From positions 39,467,212 through 39,531,211 of the forward strand of contig OY282609.1 of assembly GCA_958298945.1 (NCBI GenBank): a DNA stretch of 64,000 nt, read 5' to 3'. The stretch's first letter is position 1. The number at the start of each line of letters is the position of its first letter. The notes beneath the pieces were generated by a model. That model was not told where the DNA came from, ran no database searches, and saw only the letters and a program-made list of their open reading frames with translations. Position numbers and translations under genes: made by a program. This document shows, piece by piece, positions 11,331 to 22,936 of this stretch. Source of the stretch: Atherix ibis (lineage: Eukaryota; Arthropoda; Insecta; Diptera; Athericidae).

Positions 11331-11979
11331 TAACAGTTCGGCTGAAAAGTTGAGAACCATGACGTCTAGATGACGCCTCTTGCAAAAATCTACTTAATTA
11401 TCACAAAGCCGCCCCATGCTTCAAATAATTCTTGTCAAAATTTGACAGCAATCGGTCGATTGGTTCGTGAGATATAGCATTTTGAGTGGAGCAACTTTTG
11501 TTATTGAAAAAAAAATGGATAAAGACGAATTTCGTGTATTGATAAAGCATTGCTTTTTGATGAAAAAAAATACAGTTTCGCTAAGAAACGGCCTCATTTG
11601 AAGAAGAAAAAAGTGTTGTTTCACCAAGGCAATGCACCGTGTCACAAGTCGATGAAAACGATGGTCAAACTCAATGAATTGGGCTACGAATTGCTTCCCC
11701 ATCCACCGTATTCTCCAGATCTGGCCTCCAGCGACTTTTTCCTGTTTGCAGACCTCAAGAGAATGCTCGCTGGCAAGAAATTTAAGACCAATTGCCGAAA
11801 CGGAGGCCTATTTTGAGGCCAAACCGAAAGAGTACTATAAAAATGGTATCGAAAAGTTGGAAGATCGCTATAATCGCTGTATCGCCCTCGAAGGCAACTA
11901 TGTTGAATAATAAAAATGAATTTTGCAAAAAAAAATATTTCTACTGTGTTTCGTTCTAAACTTTTCAGCCGAACTGTTA
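11331..11979 (+). mobile_element. internally deleted mariner nested in the non-LTR element
   Basis: Terminal inverted repeats 11333-11357 (acagttcggctgaaaagttg, then agaac) and 11953-11977 agree at 24 of 25 positions and are flanked by TA (11331-11332 and 11978-11979). The transposase starts at ATG 11516 (MDKDEFRVLIKHCFLMKKNT), then jumps near 11573 to the C-terminal part RPHLKKKKVLFHQGNAPCH, followed by LLPHPPYSPDLASSDFFLF. The first catalytic Asp block is therefore deleted. The middle catalytic Asp of HQDN is replaced by Gly (HQGN). A second frameshift lies near 11790, after which the end reads ALEGNYVE. The internal deletion makes it non-autonomous. Confidence 0.9.
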
Positions 11980-12008
11980 TGACTGGTAGAACCTTCGCGG
12001 TTAAGAAA

Positions 12009-12190
12009 ATTTTCGTTTCCTACATACATGAAGACATACGGTTACGTGCTGACAGTAGAACCGACAGCGCAGGAGGTACTCAACAACATCAGCGAGGTCA
12101 TCTCAACTATCAACTACTGCAGCAGTAGAAATGGGGCAATTTTAGAAACTTTGAACCCACCGTGTCTTAATGTATGTAGGAAACGAAAAT
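12009..12190. repeat. perfect 21-bp inverted repeat in the non-LTR element
   Basis: Arms 12009-12029 and 12170-12190 are exact reverse complements with a 140-base spacer (core: ttttcgtttcctacatac / gtatgtaggaaacgaaaa). Confidence 0.9.
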
Positions 12191-12535
12191 GCAACCCAAA
12201 TGGATTCACATCTGGACCCTATCCCTTCCGTCTCACAGATTCTCAAAAATCCTGGGTATTACCATACATAATATAGTGAATATTCTGGTTGGTACTAAAT
12301 GTAAGATTGCACAAAGTGGGGCAATCGGAGTAACCAACACCCTACTAGACGGAATATTGCTCTATTCTCTCACTTTATACGTCAGAATGCCAGTAGCAAG
12401 CCAAAGGCAAGTCCGAGCAGCGGTTAATCGCTGCATTCGACTAGCTAGTGAAGCACACCGGACTTCCCCGTCAATTCTAAAAGAAATTCATCGTCTATGT
12501 TCCTTTTGATCTCTGAATTGGAAAGAGATTCATCC
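12189..12535 (+). pseudogene. 3' part of reverse transcriptase (thumb/connection) of the non-LTR element
   Basis: The frame contains SHRFSKILGITIHNIV, LDGILLYSLTLYVRMP and VNRCIRLASEAHRTSP, matching the region after the polymerase active site of I-type elements, where LDG.L.YG and NRC.RLA..AHRTTP occur. A stop is reached at 12509, after which the homologous sequence continues in another frame. The upstream palm motifs are absent. Confidence 0.7.
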
Positions 12536-12703
12536 ACTTTTTCTTTCGATTTTCCTAACTCCCTCCCGCATCGAGAATGTAAACCGTGGTTGGGACCAAA
12601 GTTGAGAGCGTCTACGTCACACAGCAGGTATAGTTAGACAAACACCGATCCATATAGCTATAGAAAATGGTTCTTAGAACTGCTGAATGGACTCAGTAAT
12701 TCA

Positions 12704-13420
12704 GTTCTGATGTTCATGGATGCAGCTGTTGATGATCATAGAACATATTTTGCTGTCATCCAGCTTGTTAGCAATAGGCACCGTAAACTATACAGTGCAA
12801 TTTTTCAAGCTATAAATTCGCCATTCTATGGCAAATTGTGGGCGAATAAGACGGCAGTTGCGAATAAGACGGCCATCAGCCTCCCAGTCAACAGCAGAGT
12901 AGCTATATTTACTGATAGCCTATCTGCAATTCGTGGATCGTCAAATGATTCGGTGCTCACAATATGTTAAACAACAGGAATGTCGAATTTCATTGGGTTG
13001 CTGCTCATGTTGGCATCCTGGGTAATTGGTTGGCTGATTGTTTGGCAGGGGAGGTTCTCCACCGTCCGGTGCTCACAGTGATTCTAAACCTGTCCTGTCT
13101 GATAACCAGAGGACATAGAACATCTTTAGCCATTCGTAGACAAATAGACTGGTCCGAAAGGGGAAGATATCTGTCCAAAAAATTGACCTAACCGAAGATA
13201 TCTACCCACACATTGACCTAAACCAGTCTACTCAACAACCATTCCGAAATTCCGAGCAAGAAAACGTCTTTGAATTCGGATTGGGCATACTACACTCACC
13301 CATGATTTCCTCTTCGGTAACCAACCATGTCCATCATGCCATTCCTGTGGAGTTCAATTCACCATTCCCCATATTTTAAAGGATTGCCACTTAACCCTGA
13401 ATTCTTTGTTTTAATATGAC
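12704..13420 (+). pseudogene. RNase H domain and Cys/His knuckle of the non-LTR element
   Basis: 12704-12970 reads MDAAVDDHRT (first acidic site) and later RVAIFTDSLSAIRGSS (the IFTDS Asp motif). 12964-13191 gives LNNRNVEFHWVAAHVGILGN and LADCLAGEVLHRPVLT, the H..AHvGI.GN..AD motif. After a frameshift near 13268, IRIGHTTLTHDFLFGNQPCP and SCHSCGVQFTIPHILKDC form a C-x2-C-x2-C...H-x4-C knuckle, normally at the very end of such polyproteins. The Glu of the second catalytic position (normally within F.AE) is not seen: the corresponding segment reads GKLWANKTAVANKTAI with an 18-base microduplication. Confidence 0.8.
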
Positions 13421-13880
13421 TCCTTCCATTGTAGAGCTCCTAGATACAACAACTATTATTTTAAGTCCTCTTTTTAACCTTCTTAATCAAATAAATTTGC
13501 TCCACAAAATTTAACAATGTGCAACTTTTCCCTCCAAATAACCATCGACTAGTTTCATTAGGAATGCTGGCAATTCCAACCTACACGGAACATGAACTCG
13601 CCAAATGACCTCATTATCATGGGGCTGCAGAATTGCCTCTCACTCTTGTCTCAAAGACCTTACAACAACCAAAAAATGCTGATCAGTTGGCTGGAAGACC
13701 TCTCCAACGACCTCATGCTCACAGCTACCCGTAATCTAGCTTGCGTACTAATAGACTGGAAAATAACATCCTCGGGCATACCTAGAAATACAGACTGGAC
13801 TAATTAGGCCGATATAAATATCGAATAACGTGGACGACAGACATGCGTTAGCGTTCCATAGTGCTTAGAATTAAATTATT

Positions 13881-15139
13881 ATAAGAATAATTTATGAGCA
13901 TTAATTACAAATAAAAATTATATACATTGCATTGTTAATTAATTATTATATCAAAAATATTAAAGAAAAATAATTTGATCAATAATTATTATTATAAACT
14001 AAGAAAAATTTCTTTCAAAATATATAACTGCATATAAGTAAACTTTTTTTAATTGTTTCAAATACTTTGTCTCGTACAGTGATATATATTTCTTCTGCAA
14101 AGATTATCATATAGGCAGCTTGGCGTAAAAAATACATACTTCGCCCCTGTAAAAGACCCTTCCCACCACATGATATAGGAGAAATGCATTAAACGTCTAT
14201 ACAAGGGTCATAGGAAGATACATTTACTAAAGCTATATTGCCAAATACAACTTTAAAATATAGCAGAGAGGGCAGACATGAATTGAAATGGGAGATCAAA
14301 TGGCAGAAATGCTTAAATACGTGTATATCCAGCACCGAAACAACGTCCACGGTGAAATTATACGTCTACCCAGCACCATACCAATCTGTTAAAACAAATT
14401 TTGCGAAATTGAGGAGGCATATTTTAAAAACAACAAGGAACGACTAAGTTGTCAATGCTTCCTAACTGTCGTATTCTACCTTTTCCTGGTAGAATTATGA
14501 AATAAGCTAACTTAGGAGAAAGAATCGTCAATCAAGGAGGCTGTACCAATGAGTAAGACGACGAAATGATCTTCACATCCTTAGACAACAATACAAAAAA
14601 ATCCATGTGTAAAAAACTAAAAAACTCCACCAGGCTTAGCATAAGCCATTGCTGGAATTTGTTGGAATTAGCTAAGTGATGAAGGGATTATGATATATTG
14701 GTTAGGCCACATAAGGTGGTTATAATTAAGCTCAAAAATTGTCCTAAGACAACTCCAACATGTGTTTTGGTAGCCTTGGCTATGGCATTGATGCTTTGGG
14801 TGTTACCAAAGGGATTGCGCACAAATCAGCAAGGCCATACATGGAATCTTTAGATGGTTTTGGTGCCCCTAGCAGCACCACCGCCAGAGAATTCCATGAT
14901 GCGATGACGTTTCATTTTTTTGTTCTTTCAATTTTTAATCGCCTATTTATTTTCATTTTCGCGACTTTTTCCTTTTTATTATTTTTTCCTCCATCGGGTG
15001 TCTTCATTACCCTCTTAACGTTCTTTTGGCATGATATTTATCTGCCTATAGTGAGTGTGAGAGCATATCTCAGCACTCATTTGGAACCCCCCTCCAAAAT
15101 CTTCACACAAAGCTAGCTTCAAGCATGCCTAGCTCATGT
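13881..15139. other. mixed sequence without recognised genes
   Basis: 13881-14090 is AT-rich. From about 14100 the composition is more balanced, with frames 14238-14447 and 14760-15116 on the plus strand. The start of the latter (GYGIDALGVTKGIAHKSARP, then FGAPSSTTAREFHDA) looks protein-like for about 50 residues and then becomes low-complexity Phe/Leu. I do not recognise a family. It may be another decayed retroelement, since the next feature is the tail of one. Confidence 0.4.
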
Positions 15140-15420
15140 GTACTCTGACTATGGTCGTCATTGACCATACTCCTGTAGAACTTAACGTTCAGAAAATATT
15201 TTGTGTGAAAATACCTTTCTCATCCCTTTACAATACCCAGAAATACCTTTCAGTGTTTTTTTCACGCCATATCACATGCCCAACTTGTCGGGCTACAATC
15301 GGGGATGCAAAACATTTCTACTTCCACTATTCACGTATTACTACAGAAAGAAAGCGACTGGGAATAATCGGTGAATGGCTGTTCTAGAAGGGCGTCATTG
15401 CACATAGTACAACACCGCAA
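15140..15420 (+). mobile_element. 3' end fragment of a second non-LTR element (Cys/His knuckle)
   Basis: The plus frame reads FFSRHITCPTCRATIGDAKH, then FYFHYSRITTERKRLG. The CPTC...AKH.YFH.SR pattern is the terminal knuckle of R1/Jockey/I-type polyproteins. The frame ends at a stop (15385-15387), and the same kind of sequence may continue briefly. It does not overlap the knuckle at 13270-13410, so it represents a separate insertion or subfamily. Confidence 0.58.
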
Positions 15421-15796
15421 GCATGTTGGGGTGCGTGAGCTGAAAACACATTCCCGTGTAATAAAGAACGTCTATCATGAGTAAAAATGAGAAAAGGACA
15501 GTCTAAAGCGTAAATATGATACTAGGCTTGATGTCAGTCTACTTCCTATGAAATAATACCTGACGGTGGTTCTATTTGGAGCCATATCCAAATAACAGGG
15601 AGGTGGGTTTTAATGAATAAAAGTCTCACATATTGTATGGATCGGTATCTCTACAATATCTGTTGGATTTTCCATAAAAGATACAAAATATTTTACTGAA
15701 ACTAAATGAAAAAATAATCCGTTAATATTAATACTTAAAATATGTTAATTAACTTATTATAGTCAATTTATGAAATTGCCCTAACTTTTGATTAAC

Positions 15797-16728
15797 ACAT
15801 ACTGTGATTTTTTACATCTCAAAATATATAGTTATAACCGGACTTATTTTTAAATCATACAACATGCAGCGCCATCTACTGAAAATTTACAGCGTTAAAA
15901 AGATACATTCATCCTCTTTCAAAAATATTAAATTAATGTAAATCGGATGACAGATGTGAAAGTTACAGCCATTTCAATAAAAGAAAAAGTGTGCTAACGT
16001 TACAAAACAGAAAAGAGCAAATATAAAATTTTGTGTTAAACTTGAAAAAAAAATTCGGTGAGACAGACGAATTGATGGAAAAAGTTCATGGTGATGATTG
16101 TATGAGTTGTACACAAGTTTATACGTGGTTTACAAGATTTAAAAATGGTCATGAGGATTTTAAAGGACGACCTAAGGCCAGGTCGTCCAGAAGCTAGTAA
16201 TCGTACTGAATTGGTGGAAAAAGTCCGTGAAATCATTGGTATCGATGTAAATTTTACTACGAGAATGTTGGCTAAGGAATTAAATACGAGTAAAAACACT
16301 ATTTGGAGAATTTTTAACTGAAGATTTGGGTAGAAGAAAGGTCTGTGCGCGTTTTTTTCCACGTGAATTAAATGAAGACCAAAAAAGTGAACGTATTTTT
16401 GATGAAAAAACGGATTCATCTCATCAACCACCCTCCGTATTCGCCTGATCTAACACCATGTGACTATTTTCTATTTCCAAAACTGAAAACCAAGATGAAA
16501 GGACCATTTTATGATGATATTCCAGCCATTTTTGTTTTGTAACATTAGCACATTTTATTTTTTATTGAAATGGCTGTAACTTTCACATCTGTCATCCGAT
16601 TTACATGAATTTAATATGTTTGAAAGAGGATGAATGTATCTTTTTAACACTGTAAATTATCAATAGATGGCGCTGCATGTTGTATAATTTAAATATAAAT
16701 TCCTGTTATTTTTGCGACACACCGTGTA
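15797..16728 (+). mobile_element. mariner with unusually long terminal inverted repeats, internally deleted
   Basis: Inner arms 15859-15980 and 16563-16682 are inverted copies of about 120 bases with few differences (they share acaacatgcagcgccatcta and ggatgacagatgtgaaagtt). Weaker similarity extends outward to about 15797 and 16728 (gacacaccgtgta at the right). Inside, the plus strand reads GETDELMEKVHGDDCMSCTQ, then VYTWFTRFKNGHEDF (a mariner HTH), LTEDLGRRKVCARFFPRELN, and then directly HPPYSPDLTPCDYFLF. The segment with the first two catalytic Asp residues is deleted. A homopolymer of nine A near 16045 shifts the frame. Confidence 0.85.
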
Positions 16729-19700
16729 TGTATAATCAAGAGCGAAGAAAATATACGTTCATGATTTTATAGTGTGCCAATTAAAATTCTTGCTCTTCTT
16801 ATTAGTTTTTCTTTTATTTTAAGTGTAGACTCTACTCGTTGTTTCTGAATATATAAAAAATATAATTAAAAATATATAAATATTACTATAAATAATTTTT
16901 TAACACATGTAAGTGTATGTTAAAAGGTATGTGAATTTATAGAAAATATGCTTTGTTGTGTTTTTTTTTTTAAATTCTGATTACTTTTCTTTCTTTTCGA
17001 TTTTATAAAGGTTAATAAATTTTTTTAGAATAAAAATAATATTGTTTTTGCTTAATTTATACTTGTCACAATAATCCGTTTTTATTTATTTTCTTTCTCT
17101 ATTGCATGTGTGCGTTTGAGTTTAACAATTGCACATATGAAAATGGATAGAAGTTTGGTCATCAGATAACTAAATCTCTTCTTTTAGAAGATTTATAAAT
17201 CAGACTATTGTATAATTGTTATTTTCAAGAGTTCAAAAAAGACAACTTACAAAGCAGAGCTAGAGAAATACAAAGAAAACATATTTATATACGAGCAATA
17301 TTATCGACAATCGGCGACAAAATTACACATCTTTTGAGACTTGGTTGGGTTTTATTGAGTTTTAAATTGTTTTAGACAACGTTTTAGCTTTTATATTCTT
17401 ATGCATATTTTTCTAAAAATACAAACTGGATAAACGCATCAACATGGAGAATCAATCTCAAATATATACTTTAGATTATGAAGTAATTTTCAAAAATAAT
17501 AAGAATCACAACTAATATTGATTAAATTGTACTATTTATTAAGTAATTTATTCTGTGGATAATAAACAGATTTGTTAATTTTTCTATTATAACTTTTATT
17601 TCTCTCAAAATTAAAATTATTTTCCTAATAAACAAGTTGTATATACTTGTTGTTGATTAATTTGTCAACAGCAGTTTTTTCTTAGCCCTACCTCGAACCG
17701 ATTTCGCTGTTTTTATCCGGTCACAATATGATAAAAACGATCGTTGACGGAAAAAACTACTACATTGAGACAGCTCACAATTAAGATAATCAAATATAAT
17801 TCTAAATACTTTCACATTATGGTTTTGTGTATAAAAAAACACAATAAGAAAATATATTAGAATCATACCAAATATATGCACACTTTCAATCCAAATTAGG
17901 CAAATTTAAAATATGTGTTTTAGATTTATTAAATATTTACTCGCATTTGTTTCTAAATTTCTACATAATATAGAAATAATTATAATTATTATTGATTTTA
18001 AAAAAAAACTTATGTAGACAAATAAACAATTCCAATCATAAATTTTTATGTGTGCGATAAAAAGGAGATGAGAAAAAGCATCATGTTATTACTTACGTTT
18101 ATTATTTAATGGATTCTCGATGAAATATTACAAATGCATTATAAATTTTTTTTACACTATTCCACTAATGTTACGTATAGTAAAGTATGAACTAATCGAC
18201 ATATTGAATAGAAAATACAAGCATTTTCTTGAAAATAAAATATTTATAAACAAAAGTAACTTGTATTGAACGGTCATAATTATTTTTTTGATATTGTAGC
18301 ATACGAATTGAAGATGAAAAAATCATTTTTATTTTATGGCTCGGTAAAAATGCATTATACAATATAGTATATAGCCCGTATCTGTAGCCAAATTTTTGAA
18401 AGAGAAAGTTGAATTTATTGAAAATTTATGATAATTTTTCTTGAATGCTTAGTAAAAATATATTAGTCACTCTTATCGCTCTTCACATATAATATAATGT
18501 ATGCTTTTGCTAACGTTTTAAATTAAATATTACATAATGTAGCTCCCCCGATTAATAGTAAAAATTGATTTTTCGTTGTTCTATGAAAAACCTGGTCTAA
18601 CATTATTCGAAGCTATATTGAAAAACTATTTCCTCAATTATATTATTTTTAATTTATAATATATAATTATAAGTTTAATAATACAGTTTTCTGGTTGTTT
18701 TGTCGAATAGTCCATGTACACTGACTTTTGATCGAATATTATATTAACAGTTAAATATATACATATACTTTTATAGAGAATTCTTTTCAGCTATTGACAT
18801 TGGTTTTACTGCACTAAAATAGTTACCATAATTAGCACAATAAAAGAAATATAAAAGTTAGAATGCTTATTAGAGTAACATATTAAATAAGCTTAGTTGT
18901 AATACGTTAAGGAGTTAGCAATTTAAAAGTGATGCAAAGTACGCGTACCTAACAAATTGAAATTTGGCCACTTTACTCAGCGACTGATCTATTAAATATA
19001 AGTAACCTAAAATACTTAATGGTAATGTAAATAAAAGAATTTTTTAAAAATACAAATAACTTTCGATCATTTAAAATAATTATTGTTATATTATCAATAC
19101 TCGTTGAATATAAATACACTGTTTACATTTTGCAAATTGTGATATTCTGTAAAAATAAAAGTGGTTTTGTCAATTTTTTATTATGATACAAAAAACGATA
19201 TGAAATTTACTTTTTACTTTTACACTCTTTCAATATTCATTATATTGTAGAAAAACTACCAGACATTATTACGTACTTTGTACCAAAAACATAATATAGT
19301 ACTCATAAATTGAAAATCCTTCACGCTTGTAAAATAAATACATCTATAACTTCAAAAATATATGAAGTTAATTTTTATAAATGTTTGTTACAATTTCCTT
19401 TTATTCTAGTAATATATTTTATCAAAAAACTTTCCGTAGTAATCGTAAATAATACTCCGAATAAATTGCATATATTATAACCTATAAGAATTATTTTTTA
19501 TAGTTTATTTTCGAGTTCTACCTATACCACTTTATTGTGGGGTTTTTTTGAATTATACAAAACTATTTTCCAGGGCTGTAATTATGAAAACCCAAATTTA
19601 AGAATAAAACACTTTTATTGCTTCTAATTGTAGTCCATAAAGCTCACAAAAATATAATAAAAATATGTCCAAGTGTGCGTGAGTACTTTTTGTTTGTGTT

Positions 19701-20023
19701 GCGTCGATGGTCGTGTAATGCAATTTTCAACTACTGCTTCCTTGTCGTAATTTTTTTATTATTATTATTTCTTTTTAACGGATGTTAATTATTTTCTGTA
19801 TTGAAGACATTTATTATTCTTTACTTTTTTAATATTATAAGATTTTCGATCAACCCTCAAAATACTATAAAGCATGCAGAGATTTCATTTGATTCTATAT
19901 ATGTGTATATTTATTATGTTAACTCAACTTGTAAGAAATCCATAATAAATTTAATAAACAATATAAAAATTCATAGATACATTTTACATGTTAAATGTTA
20001 CATTTTCAAGGATATATTTATAA
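16729..20023. other. AT-rich non-coding region
   Basis: No transposon, conserved coding frame or clear repeat is seen. The minus-strand frame 17657-17881 and plus-strand frame 19801-20058 have AT-driven composition and no recognisable motif. Confidence 0.55.
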
Positions 20024-20025
20024 TA

Positions 20026-20910
20026 TTGGGTTGTTGGGAAAGTAATTTCGTTTGTTGATGAAGACACAATAAAAACATTAATTGATGCAAACCAACGAAT
20101 AACAAGTCGTGAGATCGCTGAGAGATTAAATTTATCGAATTCGACCGTTCATGATCATTTGAAACGGCTAGGTTTAATGTCAAAGCTCGACAATGTTGTT
20201 CCTCATCAACTTACGGAAAAAAATTTGTGCCGTCGCATTGACGTTTGTGATTTGCTCCTCAAACGCCAAAAAAATGATACATTTTTTAAGCGTATCATTA
20301 CTGGGGACGAAAATGGGTTGTCTACAATAATGTTAAGCGCAAAAGATCCTAGATTAGAAAACATGAACCGGCTCAAAGCACTTTGAAAGCCAATATTCAT
20401 CAAAAAAAAAAAGGTTATGCTATCTGGTTGGTAAGATTTCAAAGGAATCGTTTATTTTGAGCTTCTACTGAGCAACACAACGATTAATTCTGAAGTGTAT
20501 TGTCATCAGTTGGACAAATTGAATGATTTACTTAAAGAAAAAAGGCCAGAATTGGTCAATAGGAAAGGTATAGTGTTCCAACAGGATAATGCGAAACCAC
20601 ATACACGTTTGGCCACTCGGCAAAAGCCTTTAGAGCTTGGATGGAATATACTGCCACACCCACCATACTCTCCAGACCTAGCACCTTCGGATTATTATTT
20701 GTTCCGGTCTCTACCAAATTTTTTAGACGGTAAAACGTTTAATTCAAATAAGCAGGTCAAAAATCACTTGGATCAGTTTTTTGACAGCAAAGAACAAAAA
20801 TTTTATAAGCATGGAAAAATGCTACTGCCAGAAAGATAGCAAAAGGTATTGGATCAGACTGGATAATATTTAATTGAATAAAATATTAATTCACTATAAA
20901 AAAAACGTCT
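20026..20910 (+). mobile_element. mariner (mellifera-like), both ends damaged
   Basis: The 5' terminus ttgggttgttgggaaagtaa at 20026 follows TA (20024-20025). It leads at once into transposase residues VDEDTIKTLIDANQRITSRE, so the N-terminal helix-turn-helix part is deleted. Downstream come KRIITGDEN (first catalytic Asp), GIVFQQDNAKPHTRLATRQK (second) and HPPYSPDLAPSDYYLFRSL (third), with 34 residues between the last two: the DD34D signature of mariner. Frameshifts and stops lie around 20384-20440 and at 20837. The 3' terminal repeat was not found; homology fades near 20910. Confidence 0.88.
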
Positions 20911-21150
20911 TTCATTTTTATAAAATAGATATCTACAAAAAATAATAACGAGCCGATATTATAACAATATTACTAATTTTGAAGGATATGGTTAGTTAAT
21001 ATCCAACAATAGAATACGTTGGTAGATCATATGATCAGTAGTATATGTTAAGTATAAAAAGTACTTCATTATAGTTCGGTGGCAATGAAGTCGTCGATGG
21101 ATATTTATTAGAAAGGAAATGGAGGATAACTGAAAGTATTTTTACATTGA

Positions 21151-21606
21151 TTGGATTCCATTCTGCTGGATTTGGAACGTTTGGTGTATCCACCGAGTTC
21201 TAGTCCCTATATCTATATTGCTTTCAGGAATGTATTGTATAAAAGTACTTCGTTATCTATTCCAAGTTTAGATTGTTTGTCTAAGAATCGAAATAGTGGT
21301 CCATATCCGCTGCTTAGATCTGATCTGCTAAGTGTTGTAACATACATGTACGTTATCTATGTCAAGCATTTGCGTAGATACAGTTCTAGTTATCAATTTT
21401 AGTGGCTTGTTATATAGCTGGGATCCATGCCCATCCATATATCTGCCTTGATAGGTTTGGATGTATTGTATTATAAGTACCAGCAAGTTTCAGCATTTTG
21501 TGCAAAAATGACTGGAATATTTCTCTTCTCCGCACCTGTAGTTTGTGCGTCGGTTCCATCTACTATGTTGATCAATATTTTTCTGGATGATTTTTGTCGA
21601 ATTATA
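21151..21606 (+). pseudogene. unrecognised reading frames, first half of the inverted-duplicated sequence
   Basis: Two consecutive plus-strand frames, 21151-21402 and 21427-21606, have few stops and balanced composition. They include VYPPSSSPYIYIAFRNVLYK and, later, a related stretch PIHISALIGLDVLYYKY, so the DNA carries two diverged internal repeats (atgtattgta.taagtac). The second frame ends SAPVVCASVPSTMLINIFLD, then DFCRII, where the mariner at 21609 interrupts it. The continuation is at 22889. An inverted partial copy lies at 26460-26830. No family is recognised. Whether this was ever a host gene, a viral insertion or part of a transposon cannot be told. Confidence 0.4.
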
Positions 21607-21608
21607 TA

Positions 21609-22887
21609 AGGTGTAGTAAAAAGAAATCCATTATTTTTACATTAAATTGAAGGTTTTATTTAGCATAGATAGAATGATACGAGTTAGGTCAAATATGCAC
21701 CGTTTTGTTCGATAACTTGTTGCCATTTTGGAGGTAATTTCATAATGCCTCTCTCATAGAAACCCTCGTTCCTATTGGCAAAACACTGGGACAGTCGATT
21801 TTCACAATCTTCTCTTGAGGCGAATTTTTCACCTGGAAAATCATTCGTCATAGACAGGAAGAGGTGGTAATCACTTGGTGCCAGGTCCGGACTATAAGGT
21901 GGATACATAAGAACATCCCAACCAAGGTCCCGGAACTTCTGGCGAGTCACTATCGATGTATGCGGCCTGGCGTTATCCTGATGGAACACAATTCCTCTCC
22001 TATTGGCCAAAGCTGGCCGCTTCTGGGCGATTGCTTCTTTCAGACGGTCCAATTGTTGACAGTATAGGTCCGAATTAAGAGTTCGGCCGTAGGGGAGCAG
22101 CTCATAGTAGATGATTCCCTGCCATTCCCACCAAACACACAGCAAAACCTTCCTGGCTTGACCACCGTTTGCGCCGGGTGACCGCGATTTGAACACGACC
22201 GTTATCGCTTGACGTTGTCGTTAAGTGACCCACTTTTCATCACCATTAACCATCCGTTTCAGAAATGGATCGATATTGTTGCGAATCAGCAGCGATTCGC
22301 AGATGGAAACTCGGTCCATGAGGGTTTTTTGCGATAACTCGTGTGGCACCCATACATCAAGCTTCTTTTTGTATCCAGCCTTATTTAAGTGATTCCAAAA
22401 GGTTTTTTGTGTAAGGTTTAGCTCCTGGGCAATCGAAACAGTGCTTACGTGACGGTCGGACTCGACGATTTCCATTATTTTATCGACATTTTCGACAATG
22501 TACCTTCCAGAGCGTGGTGCATCTTTGACATCAAAATAACCGGAACGGTATCGACAAAACCAAAATTGCGCGTGATTGGCTGTTACAGTATCAGGACCAT
22601 AAACACTATTCACATTTTCAGCTGTCTGGCTTGCGTTTTCGCCTTTATCGAAGAAAAACTGTAAAATATGGCGTATTTTCTCTTTGTTGGTGTCCATCTT
22701 TGACGCGTGCTAAAAAAATACTGAGTCAAGTAATCACAAAACTGTATGAGAAGCTTTTTTTGTACGAAATCTTATCTTTCTAACGCCATCTACTGAGTCA
22801 AGTAATCTACCTGCGTCAAGTAAAACGGGAGATACAGACTCCTAAAGCCATCTATTGGCAAAATAATGGATTACTTTTTACTACACC
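21609..22887 (-). mobile_element. full-length but inactive mariner (mellifera-like)
   Basis: 1279 bases, with inverted ends aggtgtagtaaaaag at 21609 and the matching end at 22887; about 26 of the first 30 bases match. TA dinucleotides lie at 21607-21608 and 22888-22889. The transposase runs from ATG 22697 to the stop at 21684. A second copy of the target sequence at 26700-26740 lacks the element, which supports the insertion point. A 30-base period direct repeat (22889-22906 and 22919-22936) borders the right end. Confidence 0.92.
21684..22697 (-). pseudogene. mariner transposase, frameshifted
   Basis: Opens MDTNKEKIRHILQFFFDKGE (HTH domain for binding terminal repeats) and has KKKLDVWVPHELSQKTLMDR, the linker motif. 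The catalytic residues are in VNGDEKWVT, IVFHQDNARPHTS and YPPYSPDLAPSDYHLF, with 34 residues between the second and third Asp (DD34D). The length, about 338 codons, is normal for mariner. A stop directly after GDEKWVT (22220) with a frame change, and a second shift near 22150, split it into 22697-22221 and 22196-21684. It therefore cannot make a functional enzyme unless supplied in trans. Confidence 0.9.
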
Positions 22888-22888
22888 T

Positions 22889-22936
22889 ACATAAAAATAT
22901 CTGTTTTTTTTATCATATACATAAAAATATCTGTTT
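22889..22936. repeat. 18-bp direct repeat, period 30, at the mariner border
   Basis: Units 22889-22906 and 22919-22936 are identical (acataaaaatatctgttt). The other copy of this locus near 26690-26720 has the segment once, so the duplication is specific to this copy. Confidence 0.85.

Larger units (their letters stand above)
9100..13880 (+). mobile_element. degraded I/LOA-type non-LTR retrotransposon with nested mariner
   Basis: The order along the plus strand is a 5' leader beginning cagtgtcgggcgattcgcg, a CA-rich ORF1 region, an apurinic-type endonuclease, the 3' part of the polymerase, RNase H and a Cys/His knuckle. This is the order of non-LTR elements that carry RNase H. The catalytic RT core (the xxDD box) is not found; the segment between 10960 and 12190 is short and broken by a mariner insertion. 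All frames have stops and shifts. The 5' start is inferred from a composition change. The 3' end near 13880 is where GC-richer sequence gives way to AT-rich DNA. The element is more GC-rich than its surroundings. Confidence 0.75.

Noticed and set aside
16036..16431. Minus-strand frame of 131 codons
   Set aside because: Antisense of the mariner transposase; the plus strand carries the HTH and PPYSPDLTP motifs.
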